Of a stretch of 64,000 nt of DNA, positions 45,018 to 54,387 are shown piece by piece. The notes below the pieces were generated by a model. It worked only from the letters and a program-made list of their open reading frames with translations, did not search any database and was not told the DNA's origin. Position 1 is the stretch's first letter. Each line of letters opens with the position of its first letter. The DNA lies in NCBI GenBank assembly GCA_035301265.1, contig DATGUP010000011.1, forward strand, positions 1 to 64,000, read 5' to 3'. The translations under genes were made by a program, and so were the position numbers. The DNA comes from DATGUP01 sp035301265. Lineage in GTDB: Bacteria > Bacillota > Bacilli > Bacillales > Amphibacillaceae.

Positions 45018-46712
45018 TTAATTGCTTGACGTTAATCTTTCTGCAATGATTTGTAAAATTAGGACTATTACTATCATAATAACCGCCATTGCAGCAGCGG
45101 GATAATGCTCGCCTCGAAGTAGGAACTCAAAAATAGTTAGTGTCATAGGAGCCCATTCAGCAGGTGCCATCATCACAGAAACACTTGTTTCTTTAACCAC
45201 AGTCACAAAAACTAAGATTGATCCTGCTATAATTCCGGGTAGCATCAATGGCGCAATAATAGTTAGGATTGTGGTCAAGCGTGATGCCCCCATATTAATT
45301 GAAGCTTCCTCTATATCCTTTTTGATAGATTGCATTGTACCCATTGTAGAACGAACCATGTAAGGTAGCCGTCGAATAGCAAAAGCAATAATTAATAAAG
45401 TAACAGTCCCAGTAAGCTTTAAGGGAGCTGTATTAAACGTAACCGTTAAAGCGACTGCTAAAGCAACACCTGGTACAACTAACGGAATCGACGATATAAA
45501 ATCTAATTTTGTTGCATTTTTACGAACAACAAAATAAGTGAGTGGTGCAGTAACAAGAATACTTACAACAAGTGCTCCTATAGCCAAAATCATCGTATTT
45601 ATCAAACTTTCATAGGATGTTGAAAGTATATTTTCGTAATTTGATAAGGTAAAACCATTTGGTAAAATACTGTCTCCCCAGGTGGTTGCAAAAGATTGCA
45701 CTAGAATTGAAAGGCCCGCAAAAAATGGTATAAATACGACAATAAACGAATAAAGTGCAAGTAAAGTTGTCACTTTTTTATCTCTATTTAAAGATTGAAC
45801 CCCTTGCCTGCCAGAAATTACGCCATAGCTCATTTTTCCAGCAACCAAACGTTGTAACCAAAGAAAAATCCCCGCAACAACAATCATAACTACGGTTAGA
45901 ATTGAGGCACCTCCCCAATTAAAGAATCCCGTCATTTCCCGATAGGTATCAACTACAAGAAGACTAGTATCTTTAGGAGCTAATATTATTGGAGCACCGA
46001 AATCTGAAAAACTCACTGTGAAAACTAACAATAAACTTGAAAGAATCCCAGGTATAGCAAGTGGGAGCGTGATAAAAATAAACGTGAACCAATTTTTTGC
46101 CCCAAGATTCTTGGACCCTTCTTCCAAAGTTATATCGCTAACCCGAAAAGCAGCAACCATTGGCCATAGAGCATACGGGAAGAAGAAGAAAACCTGGACA
46201 ATTGCTATGCCAAGCAGAGAATATGGATCAATCAGCATCCCTTCTCCACCAAGCATATTATAGAGATTAGTTACCCATCCCGCCTTTCCAAACATCAGTG
46301 TAATAGAATCAGCAGCTATAAATGTTGGAATCACCAAAGGTACTATACATAAGGCAGATATGACCTTTTTAAAAGGCATTGAAGTTCTTGCAATACCATA
46401 AGCAATTGGCAAACACATTATTACAATTATTATCGATACACTAATAGAAAGAGTTAAACTATTTGTTAAAGAAAATAAGTAACCAGATCTACTTGCAATA
46501 TCAATGTAAGAATCTATCGTTGCATTTTTAAACTGTTCAATGGTATTAACTAGTTCTTCTATACTTATTAAAGAACCAAACAGGTTGATTGGATCTCTCG
46601 TAAAACTCACTAAAAATACAGAGATAAGGGGAATAATTAAAAACATAATGAAAAACAGAGTAATAGCTAATCTTACAATGGAAAGGCTATCAATTTTTCT
46701 TAAATACCTCAT
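45018..46712 (-). CDS. Fbp/Pot-type ABC transporter permease, fused two-domain
   Basis: Permease of 564 aa made of two BPD_transp_1 halves with about twelve helices. EAA loops appear twice: LEEGSKNLGAKNWFTFIFITLP near 198 and IEEASINMGASRLTTILTII near 470. The fused layout is typical of iron(III), thiamine and phosphonate/phosphodiester importers. The start overlaps the ATPase stop (ATGA). Substrate inferred from neighbours (GDPD, GlpP, HAD phosphatase) to be a glycerol-phosphate compound rather than iron. Confidence 0.92.
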   Translation of the reverse strand: MRYLRKIDSLSIVRLAITLFFIMFLIIPLISVFLVSFTRDPINLFGSLISIEELVNTIEQFKNATIDSYIDIASRSGYLFSLTNSLTLSISVSIIIVIMCLPIAYGIARTSMPFKKVISALCIVPLVIPTFIAADSITLMFGKAGWVTNLYNMLGGEGMLIDPYSLLGIAIVQVFFFFPYALWPMVAAFRVSDITLEEGSKNLGAKNWFTFIFITLPLAIPGILSSLLLVFTVSFSDFGAPIILAPKDTSLLVVDTYREMTGFFNWGGASILTVVMIVVAGIFLWLQRLVAGKMSYGVISGRQGVQSLNRDKKVTTLLALYSFIVVFIPFFAGLSILVQSFATTWGDSILPNGFTLSNYENILSTSYESLINTMILAIGALVVSILVTAPLTYFVVRKNATKLDFISSIPLVVPGVALAVALTVTFNTAPLKLTGTVTLLIIAFAIRRLPYMVRSTMGTMQSIKKDIEEASINMGASRLTTILTIIAPLMLPGIIAGSILVFVTVVKETSVSVMMAPAEWAPMTLTIFEFLLRGEHYPAAAMAVIMIVIVLILQIIAERLTSSN

Positions 46713-47839
46713 AATACAAACACCCTTTCCGGGTCAATTTTTAATCTTATCAAATCACCCGGCTGTTTAATTTCTTTCCCTGCTTTATACATTTCATCAG
46801 CAATAAATTCATAGCCGCGAATCTGAATAGAATATCTTACAAAAGAACCGAAATAAGTAGATAGGATCACTTTACCTTCAAATACATTTTCAGAATCTTT
46901 ATTTTCGGGATTTAATTCTATATTTTCCGGGCGTATAACGATATTGACGTTTCTTTGTTGTTTTGATGTTTTAGCAATAATTTTTAATTCTTTTAACTGT
47001 ATCGTTGCATATCCGTTTTTTTGTTCGATGTTTTCACCTTTATAGATGTTGGAATCTCCTAAAAAATCAGCAATAAAAGGAGATGCTGGCCGGCTGTAAA
47101 GCTCTGTTGGAGTCCCTACTTGTTGAATATGCCCATTTTTCATTACAGCAATGCGATCAGCCATGCTCATCGCTTCTTCTTGATCATGTGTAACAAATAT
47201 TGTTGTAATTCCGAGTTCTAACTGTATTTTTCTAATCATATCACGCATTGTTCCTCTTAGCTTTTTATCAAGGTTTGATAATGGCTCGTCCATTAACAAA
47301 ACAGAGGGTTCCATTGCTAAAACTCTTGCAAGAGCAACTCTTTGCTGCTGACCACCAGATAATTCACTTATAAGGTTATTAGCATAAGGAGTTAGTTCAA
47401 CATAATCTAATAATTGATTTACTTTATCTTCAATTTCCTTAGGCGTCTTTGACAATCTATTATTTATTAGCCGCCCTAAAGTTTTAACCTTATTTAATAT
47501 GCTTTTTTTTCTAAGTTCTTTTATGTTAAGACTATAAGCTATATTTTCAAACACATTATAATTTGGAAACAATGCATAACTTTGAAATACCATTCCACAA
47601 TCACGTTTGTTTGCCGGTTTATCATTCACTAATTCATCACCTATAAAAATCTCCCCAGACGTCGGATTTTCAAACCCCGCAATACATCTCATTGTCGTGG
47701 TTTTTCCGCATCCTGAGGGGCCGAGGAGGGCAAAAAATTCTCCCTCCCGAACTTCTAAATTAATATTTTCTAATGCAAGATATTCACCAAATTTTTTTGT
47801 TAAATTTTTTACTTTAATTGAAGATGATTTAACTTTCAT
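46709..47839 (-). CDS. Fbp/Pot-type ABC transporter ATPase
   Basis: ATP-binding subunit of 376 aa: Walker A GPSGCGKTT near 39, signature ELSGGQQQR near 155, Walker B VLLMDEP near 178, and a C-terminal TOBE region (VIRPENIELNPEN). Between Walker A and signature it carries a basic insertion of about 30 residues (KSILNKVKTLGRLINNRLSK) not usual for the family. ATG after AAAGGGG. Coupled to the permease gene. The only complete ABC ATPase in the window. Confidence 0.93.
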   Translation of the reverse strand: MKVKSSSIKVKNLTKKFGEYLALENINLEVREGEFFALLGPSGCGKTTTMRCIAGFENPTSGEIFIGDELVNDKPANKRDCGMVFQSYALFPNYNVFENIAYSLNIKELRKKSILNKVKTLGRLINNRLSKTPKEIEDKVNQLLDYVELTPYANNLISELSGGQQQRVALARVLAMEPSVLLMDEPLSNLDKKLRGTMRDMIRKIQLELGITTIFVTHDQEEAMSMADRIAVMKNGHIQQVGTPTELYSRPASPFIADFLGDSNIYKGENIEQKNGYATIQLKELKIIAKTSKQQRNVNIVIRPENIELNPENKDSENVFEGKVILSTYFGSFVRYSIQIRGYEFIADEMYKAGKEIKQPGDLIRLKIDPERVFVL

Positions 47840-47854
47840 AAAATCCCCTTTCTT

Positions 47855-48877
47855 CTAATATCTTTCATCCCATTCTTTTCGAACCCTGTCTAAATTTTCT
47901 GCAGCCCATTCTACATCCAATTCCATAGCATGTTCTTTCACTTCATTCAGAGAAAGCGGTGTTTTTGCTTCTACATTTGGATTAATCGGTATATGATACC
48001 AGTCAGCTAATATCTCTTGTGCTTCTTCCGACAACAAAAAATTTATAAATTTTTTACCGCTTTCTGGATGAGGACCATCCTTTATCAAAGTCACAGGGTT
48101 AACAAGAACAGGAGTTTTTTCAGGTACCACAAAATCTACATTCTCGTTATTTTCCAATTTTTGCTCGTATGCCATAAAACTAAAACCAATTGCAATAGCT
48201 GCCTCTCCTTTGGCCACATCTTTAGTAGGTTGGGCTCCAGAGTCAGGCATCCGGCTGACTTGCTCATTTAGCTTATCAAAGTATTCCCACGCTTCTTCTT
48301 CGCCTCTATCCATCATCTGGCTCATAACTAATAATGTGGCTGTTCCCGAAGCAGCAGGGTTAGGCATCTCAATTTGTCCTTCCCATTTGGGGTCTAATAA
48401 ATCATCCCAAGTTTTTGGAGCTTCATCTTCATCAACCATTTCAGTGTTATACGCAAATCCAAGAACAAAAATCTCTGCCCCTGTCCACATTCCTTCTTCG
48501 TCCTTCATTTGTATATCATTTTCTACTACATCCCAATCTTCAGCCAATTCTGGTGTAAATTCAGTCATAATTCCCTCATCCTTAGCCTGTTCAAAGGGTA
48601 AAAATCCACCTCCACCATACCAAACGTCCGCGTTAGGATTTTGTTTTTCAGCAATCATTTTATTAACAAGAGGATTCGTTCCCGCATATTCCACTTCAAC
48701 AGTAGCATCAGGGTTTTGTTCCTCATAAAGTTTTTTTAGTTCCTTAGTCATATCCGGTGTTTCAGGTGAGTAAAAATGAACCGTTTCCGAATCTCCCCCT
48801 CCAGAGGAACAAGCGGATAGAAAAATCAACAATAATAACGCTATAAAAAAGTAATATCTAACAATACAATTCTTCAT
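47855..48877 (-). CDS. Fbp/Pot-type solute-binding lipoprotein
   Basis: Extracellular binding protein of 340 aa with lipobox FLSAC at about 19-23. It is AfuA/FutA/PhnS-like: VHFYSPETPDMTKELKKLYE, NADVWYGGGGFLPFEQA, and YHIPINPNVEAKTPL near the C-terminus. The tyrosine pair of true ferric-binding proteins is not obvious at the usual place, and the family also includes aminoethylphosphonate and phosphodiester binders. ATG after GGGGAG. First gene of the operon; a 250-base leader with an intrinsic terminator precedes it. Confidence 0.88.
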   Translation of the reverse strand: MKNCIVRYYFFIALLLLIFLSACSSGGGDSETVHFYSPETPDMTKELKKLYEEQNPDATVEVEYAGTNPLVNKMIAEKQNPNADVWYGGGGFLPFEQAKDEGIMTEFTPELAEDWDVVENDIQMKDEEGMWTGAEIFVLGFAYNTEMVDEDEAPKTWDDLLDPKWEGQIEMPNPAASGTATLLVMSQMMDRGEEEAWEYFDKLNEQVSRMPDSGAQPTKDVAKGEAAIAIGFSFMAYEQKLENNENVDFVVPEKTPVLVNPVTLIKDGPHPESGKKFINFLLSEEAQEILADWYHIPINPNVEAKTPLSLNEVKEHAMELDVEWAAENLDRVRKEWDERY

Positions 48878-48950
48878 ATATAACTCCCCTTCTATAAATT
48901 AATGTTATATCTGCTTGTTACGCTAAATTACCTTCGACAACCCAACTCCT

Positions 48951-49034
48951 TAAAAACTAAATCCCCCCGATAACACTATTAGATTTAACTTAGAAATGAA
49001 CATTACCAGCATCTAATAGCGCTTAAGGGGGGAT
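48951..49034 (-). promoter_or_regulatory. Leader terminator of the Fbp/Pot-type ABC operon, candidate GlpP target
   Basis: On the minus strand ATCCCCCC (complement of 49027-49034) pairs with GGGGGGAT (48961-48968), and CTATTAGAT with ATCTAATAG (arms at 49011-49019 and 48976-48984). Together they form a two-part stem followed by TTAGTTTTTA. It lies inside the mRNA between a sigma-A promoter and the first gene, so without antitermination the operon would be silent. GlpP is encoded 5 kb away. Confidence 0.72.
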
Positions 49035-49134
49035 CTCCTGTTCTCAACCCGTTTTTATAACGATATGTAATTTTCAATAGTAAGATTATCTCTCCTTTTT
49101 AACGTGATTTTTATGGAATTGAAACTCTAATTAC

Positions 49135-49163
49135 ATCTTAATAAAACCGCTTTCATTTGTCAA
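49135..49163 (-). promoter_or_regulatory. Sigma-A promoter with overlapping cre-like site
   Basis: TTGACA (complement of 49158-49163), 17 bases, TAAGAT (complement of 49135-49140). The spacer contains TGAAAGCGGTTTTA, close to the cre consensus. The transcript would start near 49128 and read through the leader terminator at 48951-49034. Confidence 0.75.
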
Positions 49164-49169
49164 TATAAT

Positions 49170-49558
49170 TCGGATGTTTTTTAATAAATTGAATGTGATG
49201 ATTCAATTAATAACTAGGAAATGAAATGACATTTTAAAAATACAAAAGCACGCAAACCATATTTGTTTGCACTTAAGTTTAGACCAATAACAAACACAAA
49301 AGAAGGTTGCGTGCCGATTGAATTCTAACATTAACTTATTATAAAGTTTAACGACCATAAAAACGGATATGAGTCTGTCCTTTAAAAAAGCCGTCAATTT
49401 ATTGGATAGACTTATTGGGAATAGGAGGGGGGGAGAATGAATAAAAAAGAAGGATGATAAGCATATCGTATATAATTTGAAATCACTAACCAAACATTTA
49501 CAGAAACAAGAAAGGATTATAACAGTATTAGCACTTCAATAAATTGACCTTTCAACCC
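49170..49558. other. Intergenic region between two transporter operons
   Basis: About 390 bases without a supportable gene. The 96-codon minus-strand frame at 49203-49493 is low-complexity and has no ribosome binding site. A plus-strand fragment near 49373-49440 (MSLSFKKAVNLLDRLIGNRR) could be decayed coding sequence but matches nothing I recognise. No clear terminator for the upstream operon was found. Confidence 0.4.
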
Positions 49559-50389
49559 TTATCCCTTTAGACCGGCTGTTGCGTTTGGATCCATAATATA
49601 TCTTTGAAATACAATAAATAATATAATCATTGGCACTAAAGAAATAACCGATGAAGATAAAAGTAAAACCCAGTCAATATAATCTGCACCTACTATACTT
49701 CTTAAGGCAATTTGTACTGTAAACTTATCAGGATCACTAAGCACAATTAACGGCCAGATATAATCGTTCCATCTCCATTGGAAAGAAAATATAGATAATG
49801 TGATAATAACCGGCTTCGCAATGGGCAGCATTATACGGAAAAATATTCTCCCCTCACTTGCGCCATCGATACGAGCAGATTCTAACAAGTCGTTCGGTAC
49901 TTTCAAAAAGTACTGACGAAACATAAATACTCCTGTTGCAGTATTGATAGAAGGGATGATTAACCCAGCAAGACTATCGTGCAATCCTAGATTAAGAATC
50001 ACCGTAAAAGTAGGATTCATAATAACTTCTGTCGGGAGCATAGTTGTTGCTAATATGCATATAAAAAAAACACCTAACCACTTGTATCTATATTTTGCTA
50101 AAGCAAACCCGCATGAAGCACTTGCTAGCACAGTCAGTATAGTTGTAACAATGGCAACAACCATGGTGTTAAAAAAATATTTCATGAAATCCATCGTCGA
50201 CCATGAATATGCGAAGTTATCTAAAGTTGGATTTTCAGGGAAAATATTTAATGGATAAGAAAACAACTCGCTACCTGGCTTCAAAGAGCTTAATAAAAGC
50301 CAAATAATAGGAAAGAGATATACTATAGCTATAATGTAAAGGATAGCTGTTAGAAATATTGATGAGTATCGATCAAGAAGCTTACTCAA
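49559..50389 (-). CDS. CUT1 ABC transporter permease (MalG/UgpE type)
   Basis: Permease of 276 aa with six helices: YLFPIIWLLLSSLKPGSELF at the N-terminus and EAA loop LLESARIDGASEGRIFFRIMLP near 180. The start is TTG whose TTGA overlaps the stop of the upstream permease, with GGGGGAAG before it. Third gene of a binding protein-permease-permease set controlled by the LacI gene upstream. Confidence 0.92.
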   Translation of the reverse strand: MSKLLDRYSSIFLTAILYIIAIVYLFPIIWLLLSSLKPGSELFSYPLNIFPENPTLDNFAYSWSTMDFMKYFFNTMVVAIVTTILTVLASASCGFALAKYRYKWLGVFFICILATTMLPTEVIMNPTFTVILNLGLHDSLAGLIIPSINTATGVFMFRQYFLKVPNDLLESARIDGASEGRIFFRIMLPIAKPVIITLSIFSFQWRWNDYIWPLIVLSDPDKFTVQIALRSIVGADYIDWVLLLSSSVISLVPMIILFIVFQRYIMDPNATAGLKG

Positions 50390-51321
50390 TCGGTTCTTCC
50401 CCCTTTAGAAATTTTAAACTGTAATAATGAAAATACAAGTAAAATCACAAATAAAACCATAGATGCTGCACTTGCGTATCCTACTTTTAATTGATTAAAG
50501 CCTGTCTCATAAATATATTGCACAGCTAACGTTGTATCCGTTCCCGGCCCTCCGTCTGTAAGCGATTGGATCAACGGGAATTCTTTCATCAAATTAAACG
50601 TGGAAAGCAAAATGACTAAAAATGATGTAGGTCGAATAGATGGTAACGTGATATGCCAGAACTTTTGCCATCGGCTTGCACCATCAACATCCGCGGCTTC
50701 ATAAAGAGAATCGGGAATTGCTTTCAAAGCACCGATAAAGATTAACATATTGAATGCTGTTCCTGCCCAGACAGTTGCAAATAGAACGACTACAAAAGCA
50801 AGATTGCCATTGGACGACCACGGCAGAGGGTCCCCGCCGAATAACTGAATCATATAGTTGATAAACCCAAAGCTTTCTCCAAACATCCACCGCCATAACA
50901 CGCCGACCACAATCGGCGATACAATCCAAGGAAAAAAGAAAATCGTTTTGGCTAGCGTTTTTCCCTTCGTATGTTTACTTACGAGTAACACAGAGATTAA
51001 TAACGTTATACAGTAGATTAGCGGCACACCGATAAGTGTATATAAGAACGTACGAAACATGGCTTTATAGAAACTTTGGTCTTGAAATAGTTTAATATAG
51101 TTATCAAGCCCTATAAAAGTGGCTGTATTGCCATTATAATCCGTAAATGAATAGTAAATACCTAAACACGCTGGCCAGGCAAAAAATATTAAGAATAAAA
51201 CAAGGTTTGCCGATATAAAAAGGAATGCCCATTTTTTATATCGATCTTTTTTCCTGCGTTTTTTACTTGTCGAGATCGCAAAACGCTTTGCTTGCACTGT
51301 ATAGCTTGTCATCTCTCTCAT
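50386..51321 (-). CDS. CUT1 ABC transporter permease (MalF/UgpA type)
   Basis: Permease of 311 aa: basic N-terminus (KRRKKDRYKKWAF), six helices, and EAA loop LYEAADVDGASRWQKFWHITLP near 205. ATG at 51319-51321 is nine bases from AAAGG and preferred over the ATG three codons earlier. Coupled to the following permease gene. Confidence 0.92.
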   Translation of the reverse strand: MREMTSYTVQAKRFAISTSKKRRKKDRYKKWAFLFISANLVLFLIFFAWPACLGIYYSFTDYNGNTATFIGLDNYIKLFQDQSFYKAMFRTFLYTLIGVPLIYCITLLISVLLVSKHTKGKTLAKTIFFFPWIVSPIVVGVLWRWMFGESFGFINYMIQLFGGDPLPWSSNGNLAFVVVLFATVWAGTAFNMLIFIGALKAIPDSLYEAADVDGASRWQKFWHITLPSIRPTSFLVILLSTFNLMKEFPLIQSLTDGGPGTDTTLAVQYIYETGFNQLKVGYASAASMVLFVILLVFSLLQFKISKGGRTD

Positions 51322-51466
51322 AAATGACATCCTTTCTATTCAACTGAGCTATTGGAAATAGCACAACGTCTCATATTTCATTCATTTCTATCGTTTTTAG
51401 CCAAAAAAAATTACGTAAATAGTACCATTCGCTCCCCATCAGAGTAAACGCGTGACATGCGTGTGT

Positions 51467-51533
51467 ATTAAACCGATTTCGCACATCCTGAATGAAGCGG
51501 CAGGGCCTGTATTGGTCGAAGCTATACAAGCCC
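51467..51533. promoter_or_regulatory. Half LacI-type site and stem-loop between binding-protein and permease genes
   Basis: ATTAAACCGATTTC (51467-51480) shares the ATTAAACC half with the sites upstream of lacI. GGGCCTGTAT and ATACAAGCCC (51503-51533) form a stem with one G-U pair and no U-tract. The hairpin matches the intercistronic hairpins of the other two CUT1 operons in position. Confidence 0.5.
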
Positions 51534-51613
51534 TTTAGCAAAAACCGCTTATTAAATCGTTTATAGCTGCATCATCAATCTTGAAAAAATGCTATTCATC
51601 TTCTTAATCATTT

Positions 51614-52849
51614 TTATTCAACATACGCATCAGTATAGGCTTTTTTAGTGTTTTCAATGGCTTCATCAATATCAATTTCTTTATTCAGAATCCTTTTGAC
51701 TTCCTTAAAAAGCGTACCGTTAGCATTTGATTGGGATATAAGTTGTTTTTTAGTTAACTCCGTTCTTTCATAACTGGCTATTGGATCGGATGCAGCGATT
51801 TCATTTTCGTAAATCTCATGGGCTTCTGTTTCATATTCATACTCGATTTCCGCATCCGCAATAACTGGCAAATACCCACCTAGTTTGGCAAGTTCTTCAT
51901 AATTTTCTTTTTCGTATAACCAATCAATAAACTCTTTTGCTTCTTCCTCTTGTCCTGAGCCATCAAAAGCAATGAGGTAGTTACCGCCTAAATTTGTTGA
52001 TCTTACGTCTTCATAAGGCATATATACCGATTTCCACTCAAAATCCGTAATAGTTTCAGTAAAATCTACAATTTGCCATGAACCTGACATATATGCTGCA
52101 ACCAAACCGCTTTTAAACATAGATGCCGCATCTTCGCCCGCTGTCCAAACAGACTTAGGCATAATTCTGTCATCATTCAAATCAACAAATTTTTGGATAG
52201 CTTCCTTTGTTTCTGAATTGGTCGTATATGCCCCATTTTCCTCATAGAAATCATCGCTTCCATGTTGGTATAAGAACGCCCTGAGGCGATTCTCGGTATC
52301 ATCCATAACCATTCCGTATTTAGCATCTGTTTTTTCCAATACCTTTTCCAAGGAGTCTATAAATTCGTCCCATGTCCAAATGTCATCATCGCTAGTCGGA
52401 TAGGCAACGCCGGCTTCCTCAAACAAATCTGCATTAATAAACATTCCAACAGCTGTTAGATCTAATGGAGGGGCGACTAATTTACCATCAAATGTTACGC
52501 CGTAATCTGTGTTAACATTGTGACGTTCCGCAATGTCTTTTAAATCTAATAGATGATCTTTCCATATAGGTTCAAACCCCGTTACACGCGCTAAAGCAGG
52601 TACGTCATTAGAACGAATCTTATTGGATATTTTAGTGAATAAATCGTCATAAGGTATATCAACAATTTCAATTTCGACACCGGTTTCTTCCGTGTACTTT
52701 TCTGCCATTTTTGTTAACGCTGAACTTTCAACAGTATCACCAGACATATAAAGTTCTAGTTTTTCATTTTGGCTAGCATCAGTGTCTGAACAAGCAACCA
52801 AAAGTAATAAAAATGATAAAAAGGTAAAGACGGTCATCAATCGCTTCAT
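51614..52849 (-). CDS. CUT1 solute-binding lipoprotein
   Basis: Binding protein of 411 aa with lipobox LLVAC near 18-22. Type 1 family motifs: MAEKYTEETGVEIEIVDIPY, DIWTWDEFIDSLEKVLEKT and KSGLVAAYMSGSWQI. ATG at 52847-52849 with AAGGAG eight bases upstream. The substrate is not fixed by sequence; the LacI regulator and nearby cytoplasmic GDPD suggest a glycerophosphodiester (Ugp-like) or a sugar. Confidence 0.9.
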   Translation of the reverse strand: MKRLMTVFTFLSFLLLLVACSDTDASQNEKLELYMSGDTVESSALTKMAEKYTEETGVEIEIVDIPYDDLFTKISNKIRSNDVPALARVTGFEPIWKDHLLDLKDIAERHNVNTDYGVTFDGKLVAPPLDLTAVGMFINADLFEEAGVAYPTSDDDIWTWDEFIDSLEKVLEKTDAKYGMVMDDTENRLRAFLYQHGSDDFYEENGAYTTNSETKEAIQKFVDLNDDRIMPKSVWTAGEDAASMFKSGLVAAYMSGSWQIVDFTETITDFEWKSVYMPYEDVRSTNLGGNYLIAFDGSGQEEEAKEFIDWLYEKENYEELAKLGGYLPVIADAEIEYEYETEAHEIYENEIAASDPIASYERTELTKKQLISQSNANGTLFKEVKRILNKEIDIDEAIENTKKAYTDAYVE

Positions 52850-53343
52850 GAACATCTCTCCTTTTAAATGAATTTTTAGAGAATGGAATCTTGATCCTAT
52901 TTCCTTCGTTGGAAATATTTATAATGAAAAGGCATACAAAGATAAAACAGAAACAAAAACCTTTTATTTGTAACCTAAGGAAAAACAATTTATGAGCTGG
53001 TCGGAATCATTCGCTTTTCAAGACAAAATCCTGTTGATACAGAGGTTGTAAAATGGAAATGGATAATAATCCTTTAAATCGGGATATGTTAAGTCACAAG
53101 AAATAAGCAATGTAAAGCCTTGGCACTTATACGACAATGGTGAAATCGTATAATTACGCCGGCTTTTCTTATTAACGCCCGAGTTATCTAAAGGCATTGA
53201 GGAAACGATGGTCAGCTAAAGCGATGGTAGAACAAACAGATGAATGTCTGTTTTGTATTTTTCACACAGCTGCATTGACTATGTATCATATGCTTATTGA
53301 ATTTTATCCATACGCATCCCCTCCTTCAATAAGGTAATGAAGA
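52850..53343. other. Intergenic region with probable decayed coding fragments
   Basis: About 490 bases upstream of the binding-protein gene. A plus-strand frame near 53080-53156 ends ISNVKPWHLYDNGEIV and looks like a C-terminal remnant. A hairpin ACAAACAGA/TCTGTTTTGT with TATTTTT on the plus strand lies at 53235-53262. Neither belongs to a gene I can identify. The binding-protein promoter should lie at 52860-52990. Confidence 0.4.
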
Positions 53344-54369
53344 TTAAGGGAAATTCGTCTGATTTTGTGTACATGAGTTCCTTTCAATTAATTTTGCCGG
53401 AACAATTTTTTCTCGTGGCACCAATTGGTTATTGAGCATATTAACGACGATTTTCGCGGCTTCTTCACCTAGTTTTTCGGGAAACAATTCAACTCCTGTT
53501 AACCTCGGGTTCGTTTCCGAAGCAATCGTTTCGTTATTGCTCAGTGCGACGAGAGAAAGATCATTAGGAATATTTACACCGAGTCTTCTAACAGCGCGCA
53601 GAACACCAAACGCTGCCCGATCGGTTTCAGCGATGATCGCTGTATATCTTTTATCACTTTCCAGCCTTTCCAATGTAGCTTGATAACCGTAATCAGAAGC
53701 ATGTTCATACTTATTCGGATCGTTATAAACGATAGCCTCTTCTCTAAATGGCAAACTATAATTTTCAAAAGCTTGCTTTAAACCTTCTTTTCTATCTTCT
53801 GTGACGGTCATGCCTAATGCAGAATTTAAAAACAATATGTCCTGATGACCTTTTTCAATTAAAAATTCAACGACCTCTTTGACGATTTCCACATTATTAT
53901 TACCGACAAATTTTGTGTCCCTATCCGCTTCATTAGGACGGCCGATTAAAACAAAAGGAATATTCGTTCGTTTTAATTGCTCGATCCACTCATCTTCATT
54001 TTTTAAGTTATATAATATGATCCCATCAACCGGATCTTTTGACATAAGATCATTTTCCATATCATCGTTAATTCGATCTAAAAGAACACGGTATCCATGT
54101 TTTGTACATTGAGTAACAACACCGTTAATGACCTTATTTTCAAAACTGCTCAGTTCAAATTCGCGCATCGGCATTTTTAATCCGATGATCATCGTTTTCT
54201 TCGTAGCAAGGCTTCTTGCCACATGATTAGGCATATAGTTCAATTCTTTAGCAACATGCAAGACGCGTTCCGTGACGTTTTTACTGATAGGTCTTTTCTT
54301 ACTAAATACACTTGATACTGTCGCTTTTGAGACCCCCGCTTTTTTAGCGACATCATCGATCGTAACCAA
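53344..54369 (-). CDS. LacI-family transcriptional repressor
   Basis: Regulator of 341 aa: N-terminal HTH TIDDVAKKAGVSKATVSSVF with hinge LNYMPNHVARSLATKK, then a periplasmic-binding-protein-like core (VDGIILYNLKNEDEW, AIIAETDRAAFGVLRAVRRL). The start is TTG behind AAAGGGG. Three ATTAAACC-GTTTAAT-like sites lie upstream, so it is autoregulated. Placed upstream of the CUT1 operon on the same strand and downstream of a cytoplasmic GDPD gene. Confidence 0.93.
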   Translation of the reverse strand: MVTIDDVAKKAGVSKATVSSVFSKKRPISKNVTERVLHVAKELNYMPNHVARSLATKKTMIIGLKMPMREFELSSFENKVINGVVTQCTKHGYRVLLDRINDDMENDLMSKDPVDGIILYNLKNEDEWIEQLKRTNIPFVLIGRPNEADRDTKFVGNNNVEIVKEVVEFLIEKGHQDILFLNSALGMTVTEDRKEGLKQAFENYSLPFREEAIVYNDPNKYEHASDYGYQATLERLESDKRYTAIIAETDRAAFGVLRAVRRLGVNIPNDLSLVALSNNETIASETNPRLTGVELFPEKLGEEAAKIVVNMLNNQLVPREKIVPAKLIERNSCTQNQTNFP

Positions 54370-54387
54370 TCCTTTTCCCCTTTCAAA

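Noticed and set aside
48210..48728. 172-codon plus-strand open frame
   Set aside because: Antisense to the Fbp-type binding protein gene; serine-rich shadow of the real frame.
47855..48877. Ferric iron importer as the function of the Fbp-type transporter
   Set aside because: Not excluded, but flanking GDPD, GlpP, HAD phosphatase and the leader terminator make a phosphodiester or glycerol-phosphate substrate more likely.
49011..49085. Possible leader peptide in the ABC operon leader (TTG start, 24 codons)
   Set aside because: The AAGGAG is 14 bases from the TTG and no run of regulatory codons is present.
49203..49493. 96-codon intergenic minus-strand open frame
   Set aside because: Phe/Cys/Ser-rich low-complexity product, no ribosome binding site, no recognisable domain.
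51340..51540. Minus-strand open frame of about 55 codons between binding-protein and permease genes
   Set aside because: No ribosome binding site and no family recognised; the hairpin and operator half explain the segment better.
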